Source: Bacteriovoracaceae bacterium (GTDB lineage: Bacteria > Bdellovibrionota > Bacteriovoracia > Bacteriovoracales > Bacteriovoracaceae). Taken from it: 14,945 bases of DNA. How positions within the stretch are numbered: the first letter of the stretch is position 1; each line of letters starts with the position of its first letter. Below, in pieces: positions 6,969-13,786 of this stretch. The stretch lies in assembly GCA_947448095.1 (NCBI GenBank), contig CANFNN010000036.1:1-14945 (forward strand), written 5' to 3'. The notes beneath the pieces were generated by a model. It saw nothing but the letters and a program-made list of their open reading frames with translations. It was not told the origin of the DNA and searched no databases. A program made the translations under genes and the position numbers.

Positions 6969-7859
6969 ATGTTAAACGAAGCACATCATTGGTTTTTAAG
7001 TCCTGAGGATGATCATAAGATTACAGAAGTTTTTAATGAACTTCGCATCCGCTATCAGGGTTATCAGGATCCTTGGGGATTTAATCTCGAACTCTGCGAA
7101 AAAGCACTTCGAAAGATAATGCCCCTTTACCGTTCGTATTTTAAAGTTCGTGTTTTCGGACAGGAAAATATTCAAGATAAGCCTTACCTGGTTGTGGGAA
7201 ATCATACAGGACAAATCCCACTCGATGCCATGCTCGTAACTGTTGCATTTGCGATAGATGTTTCTCCTCCAAGAATTATGCGAGCTATGATAGAAAGGTT
7301 TCTGGCACAAATGCCATTTCTCGGAGACCTGACGGCCCAAACAGGATCAATTCTTGGGGATCGTGCGAACTGTGAATACTTAGTAGACCATGGTGAATCC
7401 ATTTTAATTTTTCCGGAAGGCGTGAAGGGTATTTCAAAAAACACTCCAGACTACTATAAACTTCGTCCATTCTCGCAGGGCTTCTACCGCATTGCTCTTC
7501 AAAAGAAGACGCCTATTTTACCTATTTGTGTGATTGGTGCTGAAGAAATGTTTCCCTTAGTTTTTCATGCGAGAAAAATCGCCGCCATGTTAAAACTTCC
7601 TTCTCTGCCTGTTTCGGCAAATCTTTTACCGCTGCCCTCTCCGATCGATATTTACATCGGAAAAGAAATTCCAATTCCAGAGCACATGACTCTAGAGTCG
7701 TCTGATAAAGAAATTAAAGAAAATGTTTTCCACATTGAAAATACCATAAAACACATGATTGTGCATGGGCTTAAGAATAGAAGACCATTTTTTGACTCCA
7801 TTCGAAAACCCCTTTCCAAATATCTTGTGAAAGAATTTCGCACGAAGAAAAATACATGA
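6969..7859 (+). CDS. Lysophospholipid acyltransferase family protein (PlsC/MGAT-like)
   Basis: The 296-residue protein belongs to the LPLAT acyltransferases, which move a fatty acyl group from acyl-CoA or acyl-ACP onto a glycerolipid. The catalytic block is NHTGQIPLD at residues 78-86, with the His and Asp separated by six residues, the spacing seen in the diacylglycerol/monoacylglycerol acyltransferase-like branch rather than the HX4D of PlsC. FPEG at 148-151 is the second signature, and PILPICVIGAEE near 182-193 is typical of the third. Its stop overlaps the start of the dehydrogenase gene (ATGA), so the two are translationally coupled and probably act together on a lipid. There is no Shine-Dalgarno site; a leaderless start is proposed. 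The exact substrate cannot be told. Confidence 0.85.
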   Translation: MLNEAHHWFLSPEDDHKITEVFNELRIRYQGYQDPWGFNLELCEKALRKIMPLYRSYFKVRVFGQENIQDKPYLVVGNHTGQIPLDAMLVTVAFAIDVSPPRIMRAMIERFLAQMPFLGDLTAQTGSILGDRANCEYLVDHGESILIFPEGVKGISKNTPDYYKLRPFSQGFYRIALQKKTPILPICVIGAEEMFPLVFHARKIAAMLKLPSLPVSANLLPLPSPIDIYIGKEIPIPEHMTLESSDKEIKENVFHIENTIKHMIVHGLKNRRPFFDSIRKPLSKYLVKEFRTKKNT

Positions 7860-8812
7860 GCACTAAAAATAAAATTCTGATTATTGGTATTGCTGGCGGA
7901 TTGGCCCAAATGACCGCACGACTCATCTTGACTGAAAATCCTGACTGGGAAATTATCGGGATTGATTCCAGAGATATTTCTAACGTTCCGCCCCTTAAGG
8001 GCCTGACAGTTTTACAAATTAAATATTCTCGGGGAAATTTTGAAAACCTATTCAGGTCTCATGATTTTGAAACGGTTTATCACCTGGGACGAATTAGTCA
8101 TTCTTCTAATACACATAACGTCTTAGCAAAACGAATTGAACTCTCCGTTATGGGAACCAATAGAATTCTAGAATTATGCGAGCGCTCCGGTGTAAAAAAA
8201 GTGATCATTCTCTCTACTTTTCATGTCTACGGAGCACTTCCCGATAATTCTATTTTCCTTACAGAAGAAGCGCCTCTGAGGGCCAGTCTGAGGCATCCAG
8301 AGCTTAGAGATGTAGTCGAAATGGACCAAATTTGCACCAACTGGATGTGGAAGAATCAGAATACAATTTCCACCGTTGTTCTCAGGCCTTGTAATATCAT
8401 TGGAACTCAGATTCAAAATGCCATGACAAGATTTCTTGCTGGTCCAGTGGCACTTAGTCCCGCCGACTACAATCCATTTTTTCAATTCATTCATGAATTT
8501 GATATGGCTCAAATTCTGTATAAGGTTTTACATGATGTTCCGACTGGAACATACAATGTTGCTGGGAGTGATTTTATATCATTCAGAGAAGCCCTCGAGG
8601 TTGTTGGCACTAAAGGAATCCCATTCCCTATGGTCTTAGCTGGTGGACTCAATAGTGTTCTCAAAAAAATCAATATTGATGTGCCAGACTATCTATTAGA
8701 TTATTTAAAGTTCTCTTGCTTAATATCGAATCACGAACTTAAAAAACATTTAGGCCCAGATTTTTTACGCTTCTCAATTAAAGAGGCTTTAGAAATGATT
8801 AAGTTGCGCTAG
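7856..8812 (+). CDS. Atypical extended SDR (NAD-dependent epimerase/dehydratase family)
   Basis: The 318-residue protein has a Rossmann N-terminus with the nucleotide motif GIAGGLA (11-17) and an acidic residue at the end of strand 2 (GIDSRD, 35-40), suggesting NAD(H). STFHVYG at 120-126 carries the conserved active-site Ser/Thr region, and LRPCNIIGTQ at 176-185 is the usual extended-SDR strand. The catalytic YxxxK is missing: the expected place reads RDVVEMDQICTNW (about 151-163) with no Tyr or Lys. It may bind nucleotide without classic SDR catalysis. Its ATG lies inside the stop of the acyltransferase gene (ATGA overlap). I recall similar acyltransferase-SDR neighbours in other phyla, including Mycobacterium tuberculosis Rv0501-Rv0502, which would need a search to confirm. 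Substrate unknown. Confidence 0.8.
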   Translation: MSTKNKILIIGIAGGLAQMTARLILTENPDWEIIGIDSRDISNVPPLKGLTVLQIKYSRGNFENLFRSHDFETVYHLGRISHSSNTHNVLAKRIELSVMGTNRILELCERSGVKKVIILSTFHVYGALPDNSIFLTEEAPLRASLRHPELRDVVEMDQICTNWMWKNQNTISTVVLRPCNIIGTQIQNAMTRFLAGPVALSPADYNPFFQFIHEFDMAQILYKVLHDVPTGTYNVAGSDFISFREALEVVGTKGIPFPMVLAGGLNSVLKKINIDVPDYLLDYLKFSCLISNHELKKHLGPDFLRFSIKEALEMIKLR

Positions 8813-8880
8813 GCCGAGAACCACCCGCAAAGCATTAGAATTACACAGATTGAATTAAATTCACTAGCGATAAACTTCAT

Positions 8881-8909
8881 TTTTCATTCCCCTCCATTTC
8901 TTATATAAA
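8881..8909 (+). promoter_or_regulatory. Candidate sigma-70 promoter of the cupin/JmjC gene
   Basis: TTTTCA (8881-8886), a 17-base spacer and TATAAA (8904-8909) predict a start near 8916. The ATG at 8936 is preceded by AGGGGA (8924-8929). The -10 has five of six consensus bases, the -35 four of six. Confidence 0.45.
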
Positions 8910-8935
8910 TCACCGAATTTTATAGGGGATCATTT

Positions 8936-9796
8936 ATGGCATGGCTTGAGAGAGAGAAAACTGATTTTAATGCTTCAAAGAAAAGTGCCTTCACACATGC
9001 ACTTCAAACTCATCCCTTGATGCAATTTGAGGAATTAAAAAAACTTGCTCTTAGACATGCGACTGTCAAATACCATAGTGCCAACATTCCCAGAACTCAA
9101 TCCCTAGAAACAGTTGTAAAAGAAGCTCCCAGTAATATGAGCCTTGATGATGCGTTAAAAAACATCCAAACCTCAGGTACCTTTGTCTTTATTCAAAACA
9201 TTCAGAATGATCCCATCTACGGACCTTTTGTAGATGAAATTCTTAACGAAATTGAAAAAGATGTTCATCAGACTCATAATAATTTGAGAAAACGTCAGGC
9301 CTGGGTTTTTATCACTTCACCCGGTGGAACAACTCCCTATCATCGTGATCAAGAAAGTACTCACTACTTCCACCTTAAGGGACAAAAAACATTTTGGTTA
9401 TGGGATCCGACTGATCGAAGTGTTGTGACTCAAGAAGAAAATGAATTTTTTCATGGAGTCTATGGGCTCAGCAAAACAAGGTATCAAGAAGACTTTATGG
9501 CCAAGGCGACTCAATATATTATTAACCCAGGAGATGGGATCTTCTTTCCCTATACCGCCCCCCATATGGTTGAAAATGGTAAAGAAGAATTTTCGATTTC
9601 ATTTTCAGTCACTCACATGACAGATGAGGACTTTGCCATCCGAAGAATTAATAAAATTAATCAACTTTTAAGAAAACTCGGCCTTTCCCCACAAGATCAG
9701 GGGGCATCGAAGTTTATTGATCACTTGAAGCTAGGAATTCACTGGATTCTTAGAACTACCCTCTCTCGATTTGGAAATAATTGGAAAAACGCTTAA
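8936..9796 (+). CDS. JmjC/cupin-like putative Fe(II)/2-oxoglutarate-dependent oxygenase
   Basis: The 286-residue protein has a cupin-type core with the metal triad visible: H136 and D138 in PYHRDQ (HxD) and H210 in APHMVENG. Between them, HYFHLKGQKTFWLWDP (143-158) matches the strand of JmjC/cupin_8 proteins whose lysine or threonine binds 2-oxoglutarate, and INPGDGIFFP (196-205) is the usual turn before the distal histidine. These proteins hydroxylate protein or small-molecule substrates; the substrate here is unknown. Residues 1-80 and the C-terminal helical tail (about 232-286) are not recognised. Start choice is firm because of AGGGG 7 bases upstream. The gene stands alone, with its own promoter, before the tRNA-Leu. 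Confidence 0.75.
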   Translation: MAWLEREKTDFNASKKSAFTHALQTHPLMQFEELKKLALRHATVKYHSANIPRTQSLETVVKEAPSNMSLDDALKNIQTSGTFVFIQNIQNDPIYGPFVDEILNEIEKDVHQTHNNLRKRQAWVFITSPGGTTPYHRDQESTHYFHLKGQKTFWLWDPTDRSVVTQEENEFFHGVYGLSKTRYQEDFMAKATQYIINPGDGIFFPYTAPHMVENGKEEFSISFSVTHMTDEDFAIRRINKINQLLRKLGLSPQDQGASKFIDHLKLGIHWILRTTLSRFGNNWKNA

Positions 9797-9813
9797 TTTT
9801 ACGCTTAGCGTTT
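9787..9813 (+). terminator. Weak inverted repeat at the end of the cupin gene
   Basis: AAACGCT (9787-9793) and AGCGTTT (9807-9813) form a 7-base-pair stem with a 13-base loop, overlapping the stop codon. There is no uridine tract after it beyond the TTT in the arm, so it is at best a weak terminator. It ends 2 bases before the tRNA -35 box and might equally be a regulatory dyad. Confidence 0.25.
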
Positions 9814-9815
9814 GA

Positions 9816-9844
9816 TTGACACCAAACCCATGAATCATTAGAAT
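9816..9844 (+). promoter_or_regulatory. Sigma-70 promoter of tRNA-Leu
   Basis: A perfect -35 TTGACA (9816-9821), a 17-base spacer and TAGAAT (9839-9844, five of six) predict transcription start near 9851, about 9 bases before the mature tRNA 5' end. This is the strongest promoter in the window. Confidence 0.85.
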
Positions 9845-9859
9845 CTTATTTCGTCTTAT

Positions 9860-9944
9860 GCCCGGGTGATGAAATGGTAGACATAGGAGATTCAAAATCT
9901 CCCGACTAATAATCGTGGGGGTTCGAGTCCCTTCCCGGGCACCA
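9860..9944 (+). tRNA. tRNA-Leu (anticodon CAA)
   Basis: This is an 85-base class II tRNA. The acceptor stem GCCCGGG pairs perfectly with CCCGGGC, followed by discriminator A (typical of Leu) and an encoded CCA. The anticodon stem GGAGA/TCTCC carries the loop TTCAAAA, giving anticodon CAA at 9893-9895, which reads UUG. The long variable arm starts with CGACTAATAATCG. The T arm has the standard TTCGAGT loop; its stem GGGGG/CCCTT includes two G-U pairs at the base. It has its own strong promoter and lies between two unrelated protein genes. Confidence 0.96.
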
Positions 9945-9980
9945 TAAAAAAATCGCTTCCACCACTGTCCATCTAAAGAC

Positions 9981-9986
9981 TAAAAT
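9981..9986 (+). promoter_or_regulatory. Putative leaderless -10 box of the FHA gene
   Basis: TAAAAT (five of six to consensus) is followed by exactly 6 bases and the ATG at 9993, and no Shine-Dalgarno sequence is present. Transcription would begin at or next to the start codon. No convincing -35 is visible. Confidence 0.45.
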
Positions 9987-9992
9987 AGAATC

Positions 9993-11156
9993 ATGTATTT
10001 AGAAGTTCTCATCGACTCCCAAAAACCTGTTATTTATAAACTCAACAAGCCAGAAATTTATATTGGATCTTTGATGACTAATGATATCGCCATTGGCTTT
10101 ATTGGTATTAGTCGCAAACATTTAAAAATTCTTGTGAAGGATAAATCCTGTTTTGCTATCGATCAGGGAAGTACCAATGGGTCCTATATTGGTAAATCCA
10201 AAATGGCGCCAGGCAAGAGGTTTGAATTCTCTCCCCTTGAGCCAATAAGACTAGGTGAAAAAGTCTTTCTCACTTTGCTGTTTGAAAAAGGTGAGCAGAC
10301 TGTAGATTTAAACAATCCATCCGAGGCCGTTGCCAAAACGATTAGTGAATCCGAAAAAACAAAAGTCATTTCATTAAAAGAACTCGAAGCTGCTAAAATA
10401 AAAAAAAATGTTAGTAAGAGAAAGATTGTACACGCTCAAAAAACCCAAGAGACAAAACGCAAAAAAGAAGAGAAGGAGTCATTCAACCAAGTAACAAAAA
10501 TGGTGGGTATCTTACTGGTTGGAGCGATTGTGATTAACTATGCGTGGATTATGTATTCTGAGAGACTCATTACAAAGATTTACCCAAAAAAAGAAATAGC
10601 AAAAGAAATATTATTCGAAGGAGTAGATGAAGAAGGGGCATACAAAATCCCACCAGATAACTTGATTCCGTCTTATGAAATGCCAATACATTTGGCGAGC
10701 GTCAAATGTCGCCTGAATGAAGAAAAACACTTCTGTGAGAGGATTCCTGGTTTAAAAAAACAACCAAGCGGTGTTCTCCAAGTTGATTCGAACTTAATTC
10801 TTTTTATTGATGAAAAAGATTGGGAAAAGACTGCTAGAGATGTCTTAAGTATTCAATTTGAAAAGAAGACGATTAAACAGGATGATGTCGACTCCAATTT
10901 TATAAGCCGAATTATTTTCCTCAATTTCTTAAAAAAATCAATGTCTGGACTTTTATTTTCGAGTCATGAGAAAACGAACTTCTATGTCGTTATATTCAAA
11001 GAATCTAAAGGTGAAAATGAAGTGGAACATATCTTTGCCACCAAAGGTCCGATCATTCCAATCCTTATTGATAAATATATCGATCCAAAAATGAGACGAA
11101 CAAAAAACTTTCATGGATTTATTCTTGGACTAGATAAATTCTACCAACAGTATTAG
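9993..11156 (+). CDS. FHA domain protein with one membrane segment and a novel periplasmic domain
   Basis: The 387-residue protein starts with an FHA domain (about 1-98). The phosphothreonine-binding features are present: IGS near 24-26, SRKH at 40-43 and GSTNGSYI at 59-66. Residues 120-165 are a highly charged Lys/Glu linker, followed by one membrane segment at about 169-188. The basic linker side predicts the FHA domain in the cytoplasm and residues 190-387 in the periplasm. That second half has no family I recognise; it contains two cysteines (in VKCRL and HFCER) that could pair. The layout suggests a signal-transducing protein that couples kinase-dependent binding inside to something in the envelope. 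No kinase or phosphatase gene is adjacent. The gene lacks a Shine-Dalgarno site. It ends 7 bases before the stop of the convergent gamma-lyase gene. A run of nine A at 10400-10408 lies in the linker. Confidence 0.85.
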   Translation: MYLEVLIDSQKPVIYKLNKPEIYIGSLMTNDIAIGFIGISRKHLKILVKDKSCFAIDQGSTNGSYIGKSKMAPGKRFEFSPLEPIRLGEKVFLTLLFEKGEQTVDLNNPSEAVAKTISESEKTKVISLKELEAAKIKKNVSKRKIVHAQKTQETKRKKEEKESFNQVTKMVGILLVGAIVINYAWIMYSERLITKIYPKKEIAKEILFEGVDEEGAYKIPPDNLIPSYEMPIHLASVKCRLNEEKHFCERIPGLKKQPSGVLQVDSNLILFIDEKDWEKTARDVLSIQFEKKTIKQDDVDSNFISRIIFLNFLKKSMSGLLFSSHEKTNFYVVIFKESKGENEVEHIFATKGPIIPILIDKYIDPKMRRTKNFHGFILGLDKFYQQY

Positions 11157-11163
11157 ATCCAAA

Positions 11164-12378
11164 TTAATTGAAAATAATTTTATTGTAAGATTTCAAAAAA
11201 CGCTCCCACATCACCTCAGGATCACCAGTATAGCCAATACTAAATCTCAGTAGTCCTTGTGTAAGTCCGATTTCTTTTTGTTCTTCTTCGGGAATTTCAC
11301 TTGAAGTACTTTTGGCCGAACAACTCATGAGTGTTCTTGAAAACCCCAAAGAGACGGCATAAAGACCGAATTTTTCATCCTGAAGCTTCGTTGCCAGGCG
11401 ACGTGCCTGATCTGCATCCGCACATTCGAGGGTAAGAATTCCACCAAAACCAAAATCTTTGTTCATCATTTTTTTCAAAAGTTCATGCTGAGGATGAACT
11501 GAAAGCCCAGGATAGATCACTGGCATCTTTTCTGCCTGCATTTTATTGGCCAAGAAGTTTGCCATATTTGAATGAGCTTTCATTCTCAACTCTAGGTGGT
11601 CAAGGCGAAGATAGAGTTCATGCGCCACTCGTGGATCCATCACAGGTCCAGTCAGCATAACTGAGCCAGTATTCACATCAATCAAAGAGGCTATAAATTT
11701 CTCAGTGCCTACGATGGCCCCAGCTATAAAGTCACTTGAGCCTGAAATGTATTTTGTACAAGAATGAATGACGACATCCGCACCATGAAGCAGGGGCTGC
11801 ACAATCATGGGCGTAAAAGTATTATCAATGACTAATTTAATATGATGTCTTTTACAAATTTCTGAGAGTGCCTTTATGTCACTGACTGCTAATAAAGGAT
11901 TACTGAGAGTTTCAGCATAGATGACTTTGGTATCAGGCCGGATAGCAGCTTCAATCGCCTTGAGATCAGTAATTTCTTTAAAGGTTACATCGATTCCGCG
12001 AGACGGAAGAACGTTTTTAAATAACGCATAGGTTCCACCGTAGACAGTTCTTGAAGCAATAAGATGCCCCTTCTTAACTCCCTCGTTAAGAAAGATTTGA
12101 TCCACTGTACAAGCAATTGCCGCCATACCACTGGCCACACCCAAAGCCGCTTCAGCACTTTCCATGGCAGCCATTTTTTTGCCAAAAATATTAACCGTTG
12201 GGTTTGAATGTCGGCTGTAGAGGTAACATCCTTGAAGCTCACCCATAAATGTTCGCTCCATATCCTTTGGATCAAGGAAAGTGGAAGTTGAAGCCACATC
12301 AATGACAGGAACAACTCCTCCCTCTTCGCCAAAATGCTGGATGTCTCTAATTGCTTGCTGCGGTGATGTTTTTTTCAT
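11164..12378 (-). CDS. mgl: Methionine gamma-lyase (plant-type, Cys/Met metabolism PLP enzyme)
   Basis: The 404-residue enzyme belongs to the Cys/Met-metabolism PLP family. Visible features are YSRHSNPT (54-61), SGMAAI (83-88), the PLP-nitrogen Asp in VIDNTFTP (D185) and the Schiff-base lysine K209 in SCTKYISGSSD. The C-terminal half, with SVMLTGPVMDPRVA, VIYPGLSVHPQHEL and LMSCSAKSTSSEIP, closely resembles what I recall of the Arabidopsis methionine gamma-lyase rather than MetB, MetC or MetZ. The expected reaction splits methionine to methanethiol, ammonia and 2-oxobutyrate. Cystathionine or homocysteine lyase activity remains possible. No Shine-Dalgarno sequence precedes the ATG; a TATACT lies 6 bases upstream of it. 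It is divergent from the small eRF1-like gene followed by a TauE exporter, which fits sulfur metabolism. Confidence 0.8.
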   Translation of the reverse strand: MKKTSPQQAIRDIQHFGEEGGVVPVIDVASTSTFLDPKDMERTFMGELQGCYLYSRHSNPTVNIFGKKMAAMESAEAALGVASGMAAIACTVDQIFLNEGVKKGHLIASRTVYGGTYALFKNVLPSRGIDVTFKEITDLKAIEAAIRPDTKVIYAETLSNPLLAVSDIKALSEICKRHHIKLVIDNTFTPMIVQPLLHGADVVIHSCTKYISGSSDFIAGAIVGTEKFIASLIDVNTGSVMLTGPVMDPRVAHELYLRLDHLELRMKAHSNMANFLANKMQAEKMPVIYPGLSVHPQHELLKKMMNKDFGFGGILTLECADADQARRLATKLQDEKFGLYAVSLGFSRTLMSCSAKSTSSEIPEEEQKEIGLTQGLLRFSIGYTGDPEVMWERFLKSYNKIIFN

Positions 12379-12384
12379 TCCAAG

Positions 12385-12390
12385 AGTATA
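12385..12390 (-). promoter_or_regulatory. Putative leaderless -10 box of mgl
   Basis: On the minus strand TATACT (five of six to consensus) is followed by exactly 6 bases and the ATG at 12378. There is no Shine-Dalgarno site and no clear -35 box. Confidence 0.45.
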
Positions 12391-12435
12391 AGTCCAACAA
12401 CAAGAAAGGATAGACGCGCCGGACAGCTAGCCCAA

Positions 12436-12452
12436 AACTGACTCAATCAGTT
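12436..12452. repeat. Perfect dyad upstream of mgl
   Basis: AACTGA (12436-12441) and TCAGTT (12447-12452) are exact reverse complements with a 5-base centre. The dyad lies about 58-74 bases upstream of the mgl start codon and about 100 bases before the divergent gene. It is a candidate operator; a short hairpin is the alternative. Confidence 0.35.
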
Positions 12453-12541
12453 AATAGTTTTATCAATTGAAAACCTGATCCAGATTATATTTTTGCCCTT
12501 ACTCCGGGCGTATGCTCACTTCATAAATAAGAAATTCCCTC

Positions 12542-12547
12542 AGGAGG
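12542..12547 (+). promoter_or_regulatory. Perfect Shine-Dalgarno site
   Basis: AGGAGG lies 6 bases before the ATG at 12554. It is the only full-consensus ribosome binding site in the window and suggests high expression of the small eRF1-like protein. Confidence 0.8.
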
Positions 12548-12553
12548 AACCCC

Positions 12554-12913
12554 ATGTCTTACTACTCACTTTGGATTGATACCGCTCATGCTTACGTTTA
12601 TAAATTTACACCGAATGGTGTAGAAGAAACAAAAATCGAAGCCCACGTAAGCAAAGAACATGCCCATGAATCAACAGATAAATTTTATCATGAAGTAGCT
12701 GGCAAATTAGTGAATGCAAAAGAATTAATGATTATGGGCCCAGGAGTGGCCAAGGATCAATTCAAGCATCACTGCGAAGGTCATCACCATCAAAACCTCG
12801 CTAAAGCGATTGTCGGTGTTAAAGCGATGGAGTCTCATCCAACGAAGGCCATGATGCTTGAAAAAGCTGGTGAGTTTTTTAAGAGTTATCATTCATGGAC
12901 TAAAAATTACTAA
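12554..12913 (+). CDS. Small eRF1-domain-like protein (translational machinery protein family)
   Basis: The 119-residue protein resembles the short bacterial proteins related to the middle domain of archaeal/eukaryotic release factor 1, often annotated as translational machinery proteins. It opens with LWIDTAHAYVYKF (6-18), has the core strand-loop ELMIMGPGVAKDQF (57-70) and ends with an IVGVKAMESHPTKA block (86-99) followed by an EFFKSY helix. It is histidine-rich, with a HHCEGHHHQ cluster at 72-80 that could bind metal. There are no membrane segments or signal peptide. A role on the ribosome is inferred from the fold family only; no catalytic motif proves it. The strong AGGAGG site suggests an abundant protein. 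It lies 57 bases before the TauE gene and is divergent from mgl. Confidence 0.55.
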   Translation: MSYYSLWIDTAHAYVYKFTPNGVEETKIEAHVSKEHAHESTDKFYHEVAGKLVNAKELMIMGPGVAKDQFKHHCEGHHHQNLAKAIVGVKAMESHPTKAMMLEKAGEFFKSYHSWTKNY

Positions 12914-12928
12914 GCAATAATGTGCTCA

Positions 12929-12956
12929 ATCAGGCTTTCCTTTGGGTGGGCCTGAT
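12929..12956. repeat. Dyad between the eRF1-like gene and the TauE gene
   Basis: ATCAGGC (12929-12935) and GCCTGAT (12950-12956) are perfect reverse complements, 21 bases apart start to start (two helical turns). The right arm ends 2 bases before the TauE -10 box. It may be an operator or the hairpin of a weak terminator; no T tract follows. Confidence 0.4.
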
Positions 12957-12958
12957 CC

Positions 12959-12964
12959 TATACT
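12959..12964 (+). promoter_or_regulatory. Putative leaderless -10 box of the TauE gene
   Basis: TATACT is followed by exactly 6 bases and the ATG at 12971. No Shine-Dalgarno site precedes either of the two tandem ATG codons. The -35 region (TTTCCT with a 17-base spacer) is poor. Confidence 0.45.
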
Positions 12965-12970
12965 TAGTTA

Positions 12971-13786
12971 ATGATGTCGTTAGTTTTACTTCCTATTTCA
13001 GTTATCGCAGGATTCATAGGATCTATTCTTGGCCTGGGCGGGGGGGTCATCATCGTTCCCGTCCTGACATTGGTTTTTGGTGTGGATATTCGCTATGCCG
13101 TTGCCGCAAGCTTAATCTCTATTATTGCCACTTCTTCAGGGGCGGCCGCCAGTTTTCTTAAAGATCATCTGACGAATTTACGTTTGGCCATATTGCTTGA
13201 GATTGGAACCGTCTTTGGCGCCATGACAGGTTTCATGCTTTCCACCTCACTCAAATCTTCCTCCCTTTTTCTGTGCTTTGGTGGCTTCCTTTTGTTTTCG
13301 GGTGCCATGATGTTTAGACAAAAAAAAGACCCGCGCGCCGAGATCAATCACCCTTGGTCAGAAAAATTAGGACTCAATTCAAAATTTCCAGACAAAGGTG
13401 AATGGGTTCATTACAAAGTCGCGAATGTGCCTTTCGGACTTGCCAGCATGTATGTCGCGGGCATTTTCTCGGCTCTTTTGGGAATAGGAAGTGGGATTTT
13501 CAAAATGATGGCGATGGACGGGGCGATGAAGGTTCCGATGAAAGTTTCTTCTGCAACATCTAACTTCATGATTGGTGTCACAGCTTCGGCCAGTGCGGGA
13601 GCTTATTTTTTACGAGGGGATATTAAGCCCGAAATCGCTTCGCCGGTTGCAATTGGTATTATCATGGGTGCCTGGTTAGGAGCGAGAGTCATGCCTAAAA
13701 TGAATGCGCTCTTAATTCGAAAAGTCTTTATTGTTGTCATGATAATCGTCGGCATTCAGATGATTATGAAAGGGCTCAACGGATGA
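12971..13786 (+). CDS. TauE/SafE family membrane exporter
   Basis: The 271-residue inner-membrane protein shows the duplicated TauE/SafE architecture. The repeat motif occurs as GFIGSILGLGGGVIIVP (14-30) and again as GIFSALLGIGSGIFKMM (164-180). The paired helices ASLISIIATSSGAA (46-59) and SSATSNFMIGVTASASA (193-209) follow each copy. About eight membrane segments are expected, with a soluble loop at 115-150 between the halves. Family members move sulfite, sulfoacetate, taurine-derived or other organosulfur anions, but many are uncharacterised. An in-frame TAG at 12965-12967 fixes the start at one of two adjacent ATGs. A run of seven G (13040-13046) encodes part of the first motif. The end overlaps the DUF1634 gene (ATGA), a pairing common for this family. 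Confidence 0.9.
   Translation: MMSLVLLPISVIAGFIGSILGLGGGVIIVPVLTLVFGVDIRYAVAASLISIIATSSGAAASFLKDHLTNLRLAILLEIGTVFGAMTGFMLSTSLKSSSLFLCFGGFLLFSGAMMFRQKKDPRAEINHPWSEKLGLNSKFPDKGEWVHYKVANVPFGLASMYVAGIFSALLGIGSGIFKMMAMDGAMKVPMKVSSATSNFMIGVTASASAGAYFLRGDIKPEIASPVAIGIIMGAWLGARVMPKMNALLIRKVFIVVMIIVGIQMIMKGLNG

Noticed and set aside
8174..8512. Long open frame on the minus strand inside the SDR gene
   Set aside because: It is a shadow of a well-supported coding sequence with no family resemblance of its own.
9860..9944. tRNA-Leu as an integration site for a mobile element
   Set aside because: No integrase, no second copy of the tRNA 3' end in the window, and the downstream genes look chromosomal.
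12379..12553. SAM or other riboswitch in front of mgl
   Set aside because: The space is short, no conserved riboswitch core is recognisable, and the predicted transcript starts at the ATG, leaving no leader.
12922..13161. A 79-residue open frame overlapping the TauE start
   Set aside because: It is out of frame with the clear TauE protein, has odd composition and no ribosome binding site.
13181..13196. Sigma-54 type -24/-12 box (TGGCCATATTGCTT)
   Set aside because: The GG-to-GC distance is too short for a sigma-54 promoter and it lies inside the TauE coding sequence.
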